This document shows positions 1 to 10,216 of a DNA stretch of 23,173 nt, piece by piece. Both the position numbers and the translations under genes were made by a program. Source of the stretch: Paraglomus occultum (Eukaryota > Glomeromycota > Glomeromycetes > Paraglomerales > Paraglomeraceae); the NCBI GenBank assembly GCA_910592205.1, contig CAJVPJ010000510.1, positions 1-23,173 of the forward strand, in the 5' to 3' direction. Positions within the stretch are counted from its first letter, which is position 1; every line of letters begins with the position of its first letter. Below the pieces are notes generated by a model, which saw nothing but the letters and a program-made list of their open reading frames with translations, did not search any database and had not been told where the DNA came from.

Positions 1-470
1 GCGGATCTGGATCGAGTAGCGGGTAGTTACCGGTGACGCCCCTCTGCTCACCCCTTTACCAGTGCTCGCCTGCGGTGAAGAGATCCTAGCTGGGTCTGTT
101 GAGTGTGTCACGGGGGATGCCCGGAACACTCTCAGACATCTCCTTTTTTCCTTTTTTTTTTTCTACACAGCTTTTAGATGACGGAGAGAAGATTTTTGGT
201 AAGTATTAGGTAAGTACCGCATTGCTTCACGTTATAATTAACTCTATTTTCTTTCCTTTTCTTCTCTCCCCTTTTTTTTCCACTGGTGGGTATGCTGGGT
301 GATCGGATCCAATGGGACTCTGGTGGAGCTGTGGATCGAGTTTGAGGGACTGATTCGGTAATTACTTAGTTGCTTGTGAAGGATCTGTCCCCTGAAGCTG
401 GTTAGAGATGAATGGTGAGTTTTGCTGCTTGGCATGCCGATTGGAAGCAATAGTCTTATCTATCCATTAA
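1..470. other. GC-richer left edge with splice-like signals; possible 3' end of a gene cut by the window
   Basis: This stretch is clearly GC-richer than the AT-rich DNA after it. On the + strand there are textbook-like splice signals: a pyrimidine tract ending in ACACAG at about 170, then a short piece that reads LLDDGEKIF, then GTAAGT at about 200. A frame between about 20 and 150 reads through without a stop and contains LACGEEILAGSVEC. A second pyrimidine tract lies at about 250-282, followed by an open piece reading NGTLVELWIEFEGLIR and a TAA at 359-361. I could not join these into one consistent frame, and the minus strand is also partly open. I therefore see a probable gene remnant or gene end but do not call a product. 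Confidence 0.25.
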
Positions 471-947
471 TAATCGTAGTATGAATATTATCGTATTTGT
501 ATATAATAATAATTTACTATTTGGTTAAAAAAAAAAAGAGATATCAAAGTTATTAACGTAATATAATTGCGTGCAGCAGATATGTAATAAACCATGTGTT
601 GTATTAAAAAGTCAAATAAGTTGACGTGCAAGATATATTACATTAATCTATTCGTGCCGTGCTATTATCGACAAACTCAACAAAGTGGAGTACAGAAACA
701 TACTCTTTGATTGTAATTAGCTGTTGTTTGTTGTAATAAAAACAAACTTTTTGATATGTTGTATCTTGGGTGAAAACTGGATTATTCGAGATATGTTATG
801 AATAGTCAATCACGAAACTACAAAATGATCTGTTAAAAAACGTGTTCTATCTCGCCTTGCAGTTGGTATAACAATACAGTCATGTGATTGGAAAGTTTGA
901 CATTTTTTAGAACCTTTATATTTAGATATTCTTCCACCTCAACCCTG
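471..947. other. AT-rich spacer upstream of the chromatin-type gene
   Basis: No convincing coding frame is present on either strand. It holds short A and T runs and is the likely promoter and 5' leader of the gene starting at 948. A TTTATATTTAG stretch lies about 30 bp before that start. Confidence 0.5.
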
Positions 948-2279
948 ATGGAGACCAAGTCTAGCTCAAAGCACACTGAACCAAAACAACGCCGAAAAGT
1001 AGTCTTTGTAGATCCAGATGACTCGGAAGTTCCATACTGGTGGCCTGCCTTGGTGTGTCATTAAGATCCGAAATTGTCTCTGCCCTTTTGTTATGACATT
1101 TTGTTGAGCATATCCCTTATTATAGGTAGTCCCACGCAAAGAAATAGATGCCTTTAAAGAAAAAGTAGATTACTTTACAAAATATCCTGGTGAGAGGGAA
1201 AAGCTGGTATGTTATTTTGAAGACGGTTCATATTCTATAGTACCAGAGGAAGCTCTCCTCCCCTTTGACACTTCGATTCCGCCGTTTACAACGTACGTTC
1301 AAGGACCGAATTCAGATTTATTTCTGAGAGATAAGGCGGTTATGGATGCGATAGCGTACTTTGATAATGGTGTTGTTCCGCAAGTCTTTAAATGGCTTAG
1401 AGCTGCCGACGAAGCAGAACACTCTGGAAATGGTAATGGTACCAACGAGGACCACAACAATGAGAGAATCAGTACAGGAGCGAAGAAACGGAAAGAGAGC
1501 AGTGCTGGATTATCCAAGAAAGACAAGGATGGATTTGGGAATGGGAAAACACACGGATCGTCGAACGTTAGTTTGAATATTGATGGCAATGTAGGAAGCG
1601 TCGGATCTGACATTTCCAATAAGAGGGAGGGAGGGCTTAATAGGAGAGAAAGCTTTAGTGGTAATACAAAGAATGGCGCATCCGGATTAAACAAGAAGGT
1701 AAAGGCAATTTAAACGCATGTGCGCTTTGGACAGAAAGAAAGCTTAGACTTGAAGCAATTTACCTGAATAAACCACAAACTTCCAATATCCAGCCCGCTC
1801 AATCGTCTACTTCCGCGTCACGCTTATCGAAACCGAGACCCAAAGCCAACCATTCAACCACACCCAGACAACTGCCGTACTTGAACTCTTCGTCAAATAT
1901 TGCTTCAGCCACGTTGAAATCGCCCCCGTTTCCTCCACAACTTAATAACGGGACGCATTTTCATTCTCTACCGTCACCCGGTTCTATATTTTTTCCAAAC
2001 AGTCCCCGGTCAGATCGCATGATATCAGGACGAGGATTCGGTACATGCGAACAGTGTGGCAGAACTTCGGATGGGGAAATAAGACAGCAGTGTGGTGCTT
2101 GCACAGATTTCTTCGAATGGGTTATGTCTGCTGCTGCTGGTGAGATGACTGTCAACGAATGCTTTGCTGAATATGTGGAGAGAAAGAGAAGACCGGTAGA
2201 GCTTGTTGGGGAGTCGGTGTTGAGCGAGGTTTTGCCAACTGGGAAGCGTCGAAGATGGCTTGAAAGATGTGGTTTGTGA
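948..2279 (+). CDS. ARID4/PWWP-like chromatin-associated protein with a C-terminal Cys4 cluster (3 exons)
   Basis: Exons joined by frame and GT..AG are 948-1052, 1126-1698 and 1794-2279, giving 387 residues. The introns are 73 and 95 bp, both phase 0, with donors GTGTGT and GTAAAG and acceptors TATAG and TCCAG. Residues about 28-95 resemble the RBB1NT/Tudor-PWWP type domain of ARID4 proteins: a YWWPALV core at 30-36, a stretch rich in K, E and D, then a CYFEDGSYSIV strand pair and LLPF. Such domains usually bind modified histone tails or DNA in the nucleus. The middle (about 115-305) is low complexity, rich in S, N, G and K. Near the end, C311-x2-C314-x11-C326-x2-C329 could bind one zinc, and is too tightly spaced for a GATA finger (usually x17-18). 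The tail carries a basic GKRRRW patch. The start is the first ATG, with an in-frame open exon and no upstream extension seen. The domain family is inferred by eye; the gene structure is firmer than the function. Confidence 0.8.
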
Positions 2280-2569
2280 TGATTATTATTGGAACGGTTG
2301 TTAGACCGTCAATTCAAGGAGGTTTACTATTAATGCTATTAATGTGTATGATGAATCGAGCAAAGAAAATTGTTTATTACTGAAATTTGCATAGATTTTG
2401 TATAGATATTAGATCAACAAATATTTAGCAATCTTGTATTTCACCGTCAACCTTTGGATATATATTTACTCAGTGCTAATGATTCTCTGATTAATCAAGT
2501 ACCAAACGCTCACAAAGCACTCGCCAAGGGATCACTTTTTTTTTCAATTAAAAATTCTAGTTAACAGTC

Positions 2570-2830
2570 CTACCAAGACCCAGCTACAACGGATATAGGA
2601 CTTTTAATTCGGGATTTACACCATTTATCATATTGCACGCGATCTTGTAAATATGCGATGATTGCATTGAGTCTTAGTCTATCCGGACCGACAAGTTGAA
2701 ACATGTTCCTTGCGCTCGGTCTATATACGTCATTTACATCTACGAAACGCGAGTGGTCACTATACTTAATACTCTGTGCAGTCCAAGTGTGGAACAGAGA
2801 ATTGTCGATGGCCGAACTAGCAACAACCAT
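2570..2830 (-). CDS. Hypothetical orphan reading frame, possibly the last exon of a split gene
   Basis: An 86-codon frame reads leftward from an ATG at 2830 and ends just before the 3' side of the convergent gene ending at 2279. Its composition looks like protein rather than random AT-rich sequence: it is mixed and charged, with WTAQSIKYSDHSRF, DVNDVYRPSARNM and a helical LNAIIAYLQDRVQYDKW segment. The frame stays open about nine codons upstream of the ATG, back to a TGA, and a CTGAG that could be a splice acceptor lies there, so it may be the last exon of a larger gene. I found no convincing upstream exon between 2860 and 3480. I do not recognise a family. It could also be a chance frame. 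Confidence 0.3.
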   Translation of the reverse strand: MVVASSAIDNSLFHTWTAQSIKYSDHSRFVDVNDVYRPSARNMFQLVGPDRLRLNAIIAYLQDRVQYDKWCKSRIKSPISVVAGSW

Positions 2831-3537
2831 GCAACCCGACGAGTTTATTAAAAAATCTCAGTAAATGAGGTCTATTTGGGAATGGATTCCATTCGATTGT
2901 ATTGATGTTGGAAAATATGTATCTTTTTTTTATTACAACAGATGAGGCAGATGAGTCAAGGTAACTAAACTATTCATGTAGTGACATATATTTCCTCTAG
3001 TTGTGTGTTGGCCATCCGGATATTCTTAGCATTGATAAGTGCACTACAAAATGTAAAAATGATGTCATAGCTGTGACGGTCTGTTGAACTGTCAATTTCC
3101 TTTTCGAATTTAACGACTTTTCAACCCTTTATTAGTCCAAAAGAACAAATTTACGTGATACTGCTGTCCGTGAAATTTAAATTTTGTGATAAAGGCGTCC
3201 GAAACCCAATCGAGAAAATAATAAGGCTTCTAGAATGCCACGATAGAAATTATTATCCGAGTCCGATTAGTATTAGAGTTATCACAGATTAAAGCAGTCA
3301 GTGTTCATTTTTGATTACAGTCATTTTGACCCAAAGTGCGCATGTGTCCTTGTTGATCAGCCAAACAGATGAATTCTTTGCAGAGAGTGAGCATGCTGTC
3401 ATGTTCGCGAAAATGTTGGAAAGTCATTTGACACGTCACATGAAAGAACCCATCCAATCATTGCAGTTCCTGTCTTAGTCCTCTCTCTTCTCTGTTATAT
3501 ACACCTCGGGAACGAAAAAAATCTAATAACCTCCAAA
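2831..3537. other. Spacer between the orphan frame and the PCID2 gene
   Basis: No supported gene. It contains the likely promoter of the gene starting at 3538: a GTTATATAC box about 45 bp before the ATG and the start context CTCCAAAATG. Confidence 0.45.
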
Positions 3538-5430
3538 ATGCAAGCCAACACAACCATGCTAGCTCAATTTCGCCTGGCACTTCAGGCAGAAGACGGTAAC
3601 AGGCTAGCACAACTGCTGAATCTATCAGGCGGGCACACAAAGGCTTTGGCAAGAGCACTGGAGAAAGGGCATGTTAGTATCACTTTGCGGTTTGTCAAAA
3701 GCTCTTTGATAAATCTTGTAAACCATTTGCTCTTGTAGACCAAGAAAGCGGAAGATGATGCTCGTAAACTTTTGGGCTCCCCCTGGGATGACGTAGTAGT
3801 TCAGCATCTGAGAGTGTTGTTGAACAAACAGAGAAGAAACTACGCTGCAGCCTTTGAGGAACAACACACCTTAGTTCAGTATCCTTTTTCTCCAAGCTCG
3901 TTACTACAAATTTCTTTTTTAGGCAATATCAATTCCTTAATTCTAGCAAATATGTCAACAGGAGTTTTCTTAGAATATTTAACAATCTTTCCCGTTGGTC
4001 TTTACCCGTCTTATATGTAATCAATTGGGATCTACGGTCTCTGGGCATAGAGGTCAGTTCTCTTGCTTCATGCAGAGGTTCATGTTGTAGTCTTGTTATA
4101 ATTAACAAACTGAATTCATGCTGTAGGCAGATGCGGAATCGGCTAGTCGAGGACAGCCCGGCAAGTGTCTTGAAGTTGCCGCTCGTGCAATCAACAAGTC
4201 ATTTAGTACATGTATAACGGATAGGTAAGTGCATCATAGAGCATGTAAATCTTTATAGAAAAGAGCAGATTGTCTAACGAGTCTCTTGCTCAAATCTCAA
4301 GAGCGTCAATAAGCGCATCACGGAAATGGGGAACATACTATGTTGGAAATCTCTTATTTAAGACATATTTTAAGGTAAAAACTTCAAGATTTAAATTAAT
4401 ACCCGCCGAGAAACTTACTAACACTCTATTTTTATACAGTTGAAACAGCAAAATTTGTGCAAAAACGTGCTGCGAGCAATAAGAGCATCAACAGATTTGC
4501 CAGAGCTAAGCCAATTCCCAAAGTCTCATCAAGTTACATTTCATTATTATCAAGGGTTATTATATTTTCTTGAAGCCCAATACAAGCAGGTAATTATGAC
4601 AAGTCTGGTTCAGGCTAGTCTTCTTGGAAACATGCTCTAATCATAATCTTTATTTTGTGTTAATATAAGGCAGATGAGCATTTTACATCAGCATTTCGAA
4701 AGTGCCCTAAACAATTTTACAAAAATAAGGAGTATGCATTGGATATTGTAGTTGATGTCAGTTTTACCAAAAGTACATGTCTTTTAACAAACAGTCTGTG
4801 TGATTGTGTGCAGATTGATTCTACGTTATCTCATCCCACTCTGGCTAAGTCAAGGGAAGCTTCCATCATCGTCACTACTGGATGAATATCCGAGTCTAAA
4901 GGCTTTGTATTGGCCGTTCATTGATGCTATAAAGACGGGAAATATTAAATCGTTTGACAAGGCGCTTTCTGATAAGGAAAAACGCCTGATAATACAGGGT
5001 ACTTATTTCAATGTTGAATTAGCAAGAGAAATTGCCAAGCGAGTGTTGTTTAAGAAAGTGTAAGTCGATTCGCGAGCGGATTATACTCTTGTATACTACT
5101 GTTTATTAAGGAAACGCTGTTGATTTCTGACTAGTTTGGAATAATAATCTTGTAGTTGGCTAATACATAACAAACAATCCAGAATTCATGTGGGACAGTT
5201 TCAAGCTGCTTTAAGGTTTGTTGGCATGGACGTTGAAATGGCAGAAGTGGAATGGTATTTAGCTACTGCGATCGCCAAGGTAAGCCTGCTGTTTTGAGCA
5301 AATCACCCAAGTATAAATTTGATTGTAAATTATTGACTATTAAATTTAGGGATATATTAGAGGATATTTATCACATGACAAATTAACTGCTGTATTAAGT
5401 GTACAGAATCCATTTCCTCGGCTTGATTAG
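3538..5430 (+). CDS. PCID2: PCI-domain protein PCID2/Thp1/Csn12, TREX-2 mRNA-export subunit (10 exons)
   Basis: Exons are 3538-3672, 3739-3878, 3923-4052, 4127-4224, 4302-4374, 4440-4589, 4670-4731, 4814-5059, 5156-5279 and 5350-5430. Together they give 412 residues, the usual length of the family, and every junction keeps the frame. Diagnostic segments are WSLPVLYVINWDLR, HYYQGLLYFLEAQY, LRYLIPLWLSQGKLP and the C-terminal GYIRGYLSH followed by VQNPFPRL, which matches the conserved end of PCID2. The N-terminal half is helical repeat and the C-terminal half a PCI fold with a winged helix. In yeast the Thp1-Sac3 pair couples transcription to export of mRNA at the nuclear pore; Csn12 is the paralogue linked to the COP9 signalosome and splicing. 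From sequence alone I cannot separate Thp1 from Csn12, although PCID2 is the closest metazoan name. Introns are 44 to 96 bp; the 44 bp one (3879-3922) is unusually short. Confidence 0.95.
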
Positions 5431-5590
5431 ATAGTGTTGAAGTTGCTTTTGTTAGCGGGTGTTGCGTGTTAGCGCGTGCTGCTTTTATGGACAACATATA
5501 GAAAAGTATCATATATATATATAGACACAGGATAATCTACATTCTCTGATAATAACATTACAAAAAGCAAGAGTCTAGTCATTAATGGAG

Positions 5591-5611
5591 AATAAAGAGT
5601 TTTGCAATAAA
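5591..5611 (+). terminator. Tandem AATAAA polyadenylation signals after PCID2
   Basis: Two AATAAA hexamers lie at 5591-5596 and 5606-5611, about 160-180 bp after the PCID2 stop codon, on the same strand. They are the best candidates for its 3' end formation. Confidence 0.5.
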
Positions 5612-6273
5612 ATTATGTCGTGCAGGATCCTTGGGGGAGGAAGTATCGATTGTTTAAAATCAAAAGTTTGTTATATCAAATAGTAATTTTGATTACCACT
5701 GCAAACCCTCAAAAGTGAAAGTTTTTTGCTGTTAATGAAATTATATCTTTGCAATTCTAAATACGACAATCGTTTTTTTTAAAACGTTAACCGTCAAAGA
5801 TTTTCTGAAATCCGTTATATCACACGTATAAACGTATGATCGAGGGTTTGTTTTCATAATGTGTTCCGTGGATTGATACCTTGTGCTAATAATTAGAGAA
5901 AGATAATAAACGGATTTGTCCACACGTGAAGAAAAGCTATGTTTAGTTGGATTTTTTAATATGTACAAGATGGCTGTAAATCGCTTGAATTGCCCATATC
6001 CAACATTACTATTACCGACACTTTTTTATACCCGCTAGTATTGAACCAACCTCCAAGTTTCGATAAATTTCAAAGGATAATACTTTTTCTGTTGGGGGTA
6101 TTTTGAGATGTTGCTCCCTCACCGGTTGCTGGCTGATTCCAAGAGAAATATAATTACGTGCTAATCATTTTTACATCATAATAAAACTGGTAAACAGGTA
6201 AAGCTTTAAATCTGTCTAATTCCCGACTAGTCGAAACATTGACCTGTTACATTTAAGTAATTGTTGTTATTCG

Positions 6274-6294
6274 TTATTATTATTATTATTATTT
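6274..6294. repeat. (TTA)n microsatellite
   Basis: About seven uninterrupted TTA/ATT units lie in the spacer after PCID2. Confidence 0.9.
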
Positions 6295-7786
6295 TGTCCT
6301 TCCAGCCGCAAATTACAAATTACAAATTGCTCTTATTGACTTGGTCATCTACCATGACACGTAAAAAGTTTTTTCCAATCAATGAATAAATAAATAAGGC
6401 AATTTTTTTGAACTTGCAGTAATTGCTCGAGAATAACCTTCTGCCATAACAAAAGCTTTCATTCTCAGACTAATATAAACGATTCCTCAAATTTACGTTA
6501 ACCATGCTTTTTGATATTCTCTTGCAAAGTGTGAAAAATACAAAATAATCAAATCGTCCGACAAACATTAAAGTCAAGTCAGACATTATGGATATAATAT
6601 AATGATAATTTATTATTAGCTGAAAATTTTCAGGATATTAAATTATCCAATAATAGAAAAGTTTATTAAGCTCTGCGAGCACGTTTTATTATTTTCCAAC
6701 GACTGGTAGAAATTGACCCTTCCTCAAGCGTATAGATAATGTGTTCGAACTGAAACTTACTGTGCACTCTGTTCTAGCTCACGGAAAGTTATCTTAATTG
6801 TAGTAACTATTGTATTATTAATGTTGACAGTATAATGACAATATTTATAATTTATAGTACAAAAACTTTTTCGGGTGGCAATTGGCTTTTTTTATTAATG
6901 TTCTCAGCCGGATCAAATGCCTTTAGATTTTAATTAAAAAAGGAAATTTGAACTGCTGTTCGATATTTGAATAGAGATTGCGCCTTGGTGTTTACACCTA
7001 ACGTTGAGTCCAATTTATTATGACAGAAAAATTTTCCTATACGGGAAATTACTGTATTATTTCTGTAATTACACGGTGTTTTTAAATTGTAATTATCTAA
7101 TGACTTGGTAGCATGATAATAAAATACAAATTTTTTATATGTCTAACCCTTTCTTTAAGGGTTTAAATTTTTTGGTTTATTCGCACTCGACGTTAACCAG
7201 GCGGGTATTCGTTCTTGGATGAAACGTTTGTGCGATAAAGTAAAAGACATTTGACTCGACTGGTAGGAATCAAACATAGTGTTTTCATATCGGAATTTTT
7301 TGCTTTTGGTTTACTCTGTAAAAGTCGATGTATAATGTATGTGACAAATAATAAGCTGACTAAATAATAAATAAACAATTAATAATACCAAAGAATGGAT
7401 AAGAAGACTTCATGGCGTGTAAGCCGGTATAAAATCATCAAGTGGAAAACGACCTGTCGATAAATCAAGGGGAAAGCAGACCTTGTCTTTGCGTATAAAT
7501 TGCGAATTAATAGAAAACGAATAGGTTGAGTAAAATAATAATTAAACAAGTAATAATAAAAAGTCATGACTGGTATGCATCATTTTTATGCATATAATGT
7601 AATTATAAGTATAAATAAAAACAGCCGGATAAGATCTGTTATAGTTACGGATTTAAGTACTGACAACGGGTTTAGAAAATAAAGTGCTGAAACAACAACA
7701 ACAAAAACAATAAACTGCAACAAACGTACGCGTATCAAAAGAGACAGCGACAAAATGTACTTGCTGTTAATGATAGCAATCTTTGT

Positions 7787-8293
7787 CTATTTTAATGGAT
7801 AACTACAATCTTGTCCCCAGATTATTTTCCAATGATAACTAAGCTTGTAGTCAATAATATGCTTTAGATAAAAATAAAGATTATTGCAATATATTCCATT
7901 CACCCAACCATCCCACCAAAGTATATTAGTCAAGTTTTCATCTCCAAAATATGTGTGTGTTTCGTAGTAGTATCCCGCTGCCCAAGATGGGGACGTAAAA
8001 TTCGCTAGTACCCAATCAGAATCGAAGTCGATGTCTTCATGCCATTTCGACTGTTGAGTCCAGTCAACCCAGTGAAGGCGTAGTAAAGTTAGAAGAGTAA
8101 GAAATCCACGAACAACCATCGATACTAGATGTGTAGGATAACCACCACCACTGTCAGGGGCAATTGCCGCCGTCACATTTGTAAAATTTTTTGTAGTTTT
8201 ATCGGCAATAACAAGATTCGCCGTAGAAGATTTTACTGATACGGCCAATAATATTATTAAGATCCATATAGCTTGCAATTTACACGCAAACAT
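7787..8293 (-). CDS. Small secreted protein of unknown function, rich in Trp and Tyr
   Basis: The frame reads leftward from ATG at 8293. Unspliced it encodes 168 residues. The first about 25 residues form a clear signal peptide: a K at position 5, a hydrophobic core WILIILLAVSV, then small residues before ANLV. The mature part has potential N-glycosylation sites (NFT, NVT, NFT, NLT) and an aromatic C-terminal half with WAAGYYYETHTYF, NILWWDGWVNG and two cysteines that could pair (in GIYC and DCSY). A candidate 75 bp intron at 8051-8125 has donor GTATCG, a CTAAC branch-like site and acceptor CAACAG. It is a multiple of three without a stop; removing it deletes a hydrophobic stretch and leaves 143 residues. 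I do not recognise a family. The secretion signal, small size and lack of known domains fit a secreted or cell-wall protein, or an effector-like candidate, but that is inference. Confidence 0.6.
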   Translation of the reverse strand: MFACKLQAIWILIILLAVSVKSSTANLVIADKTTKNFTNVTAAIAPDSGGGYPTHLVSMVVRGFLTLLTLLRLHWVDWTQQSKWHEDIDFDSDWVLANFTSPSWAAGYYYETHTYFGDENLTNILWWDGWVNGIYCNNLYFYLKHIIDYKLSYHWKIIWGQDCSYPLK

Positions 8294-10022
8294 TGTGGTT
8301 TAAATTGATTGCTTACTTGAATAGAAATTGATTTCCATTTTATATTTACGTGTAGACGTACACTCACTGGCAAAAAGTAATTGCCGTGATTTGTCGATCA
8401 ATAATAGAACATATGAAATCCATTTTTCGAAAATCGCGCGGAGGAATCATCGGATTGGGGTTTCACGCGTCCACGACAATGTAGCTTTGCCAAATTGGCT
8501 TCGGTGGGGCTTTTCCGGAACAAGGTTTTTTACCCTCAGCTGTATCTACCGATTCAATAACATTATTCTTAAATCATTCTGAAGCTAATTGACTGTATTT
8601 TTCAGAAAACATACTGTTGAGTTTAAACGACTAATGGTAATTAGGTGGCGATATGTAAGTTACACATACATAATCATACAAAAAATGTACCCGTCACCTA
8701 TTACTGCTACTTTATTGAACTGCGGCTTTATAACGATGGTACATTTAAATGTGTTATTATTTTTTCAAAATTACTACTACTTACATAATAATTACGAGCA
8801 ATACAGACTTTCCATATGTTTACTATTAATCGACCAGTACAAATCGCTTCGATTTTGCCGATCAATCAGTCAAACCTACGCAAAATCTTTTTTCCGCAAA
8901 GACCTCTCTATTGTACATATTATGAAGGTATTTTCGACATATTTAGATTCGTTACCCCTCTGAAAATAACACCTACCACAGTATGAGATTTTTCCATATT
9001 TACTAAATAAGTCACAAAAATTTCGAAAAAGACTACTACTACGATAAAATTGATAAAGTGGGAGTACACATGAATTTTCATATGTATAGCATACTCCATA
9101 TACAACAGTCTATTTGTGATCGCCAATTGTTTCAACACGTGGATTTACAGTCCCCGGAAAAAAATAATGGCGGTGCTTATCAATGCAATTTTTACAAAGA
9201 TTAATTTTCTTAGTAAAAAATATACCTGGCACATAGCCTACAGTCTTTTCATTTGCTAAATTCTAAACTTTGTTGAATTCTGATGATGATGATCACTATT
9301 TTATAGATTCAAAGTACTCTCCATAACGTTCTAGCTGATTCTGCCTACTGTGGAAGTGATCTTATAGTTTTTTTTGGAATACATTCAAAACTGCCCTTGC
9401 CGAATATTCGATCTTTATCAAATGTTTTTTTTTTTTTCACAAAAAAATCATAGGCCGGACTGTATGACGGGTGGGAAGAAGTTTCACTCGTTCACTGTGA
9501 AGATACGTGTACTTGTGATTTTTTCACAGGAAATGCTCCAGTTTTTAGTAGAAATGTGCGTCATTGCCCTCGACTTTGATAAATTTTCCTTGCGCAAAGA
9601 CGCCCAGAACGACTTTTTTTTTTCTTCCGTCTAATTGCGCTGATAAACAAATGCTTGCTGTCCCATTTCTGCCAAGAAGCGAGAATTTTTTTACGACTCA
9701 TTTTCTTCCCAGTCGGTTTCTCGGCAAAGCGCGATAATGAATTTTCATTTTCCCATTTAACTTTCAAAACATCAAATATACTGTAAGAATATTTAAAACA
9801 AACAAAACTAATTTTATTAATATTAATGCGATTATTTTGTGTACTCAGCATTGACAGCAGCAATATTAAATACGTTTGTGTCCTCAGCATTGTTATAAAC
9901 AATGCAACTGCGCCCTATGTAAATTCTAACCTGATTCGCAGTACTATGAACTCCAAAAAGGAAATGGCATAGCATACGTTTGTTTGGCATTTTTCACCAG
10001 TAACAACTCGTACACTCGTACC
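8294..10022. other. AT-rich spacer with a possible decayed repeat
   Basis: Frames at 8328-8582, 8589-8963, 9374-9634 (+) and 8920-9138, 9561-9902 (-) overlap each other on opposite strands and show no motif, so I do not call them genes. The part at about 8350-8530 is GC-richer than its surroundings and begins with CACTCACTGGCAAAAAGTAA, which looks like the end of a DNA transposon. I could not find the matching inverted end, so the element is not supported. Confidence 0.35.
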
Positions 10023-10110
10023 CCGTTTATATCTCCCCATTTGTTTCGCCTCAAAGTGGGGATATAAACGGTTGGGGATATAACCGGGGTGTGATATAAC
10101 TGGGTAGGGA
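10023..10110. repeat. Hairpin-forming inverted repeat followed by degenerate direct repeats
   Basis: The arms at 10023-10043 and 10052-10071 pair almost perfectly: CCGTTTATATCTCCCCATTTG against the reverse complement of CAAAGTGGGGATATAAACGG, with one bulged base and one mismatch, around an 8-base loop. Right after the second arm come two looser copies, GGGGATATAACCGGGGT and TGATATAACTGGGT. This lies about 110-190 bp before the pseudokinase start. It could be a foldback or MITE end, or a regulatory element. Confidence 0.7.
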
Positions 10111-10216
10111 ACTTTTACTGCTCAATCGTAAGTGTAACATGTAAAAACTCTCCATTCTCTTGGCCAAAGACAATAATTGACAGCTAACCAAAGAACGTTA
10201 AACTAACTGTTTCAAA

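Larger units (their letters stand above)
5431..7786. other. Long AT-rich spacer with no supported gene
   Basis: Short frames occur on the minus strand at 5741-5968, 7193-7378 and 7379-7567, but their composition (F, Y, I, K and L rich) is what AT-rich DNA gives by chance, and none has a recognisable motif. A short AT dinucleotide run lies at about 5508-5522 and an ATT microsatellite at 6274-6294. I see no tRNA, transposase or conserved domain. Confidence 0.5.

Noticed and set aside
1299-1694. 131-codon minus-strand frame, rich in L, P and S
   Set aside because: It lies fully inside exon 2 of the + strand gene, whose frame joins cleanly with both neighbouring exons and carries the recognisable domain. 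The minus frame is its shadow.
7193-7567. Two abutting minus-strand frames, the second ending where the first begins
   Set aside because: Both are rich in F, Y, I, L and K, as expected from AT-rich DNA. No motif, no splice logic and no shared theme.
8589-8963. 124-codon + strand frame
   Set aside because: Composition is that of translated AT-rich sequence, it overlaps a minus frame, and it lacks any motif.
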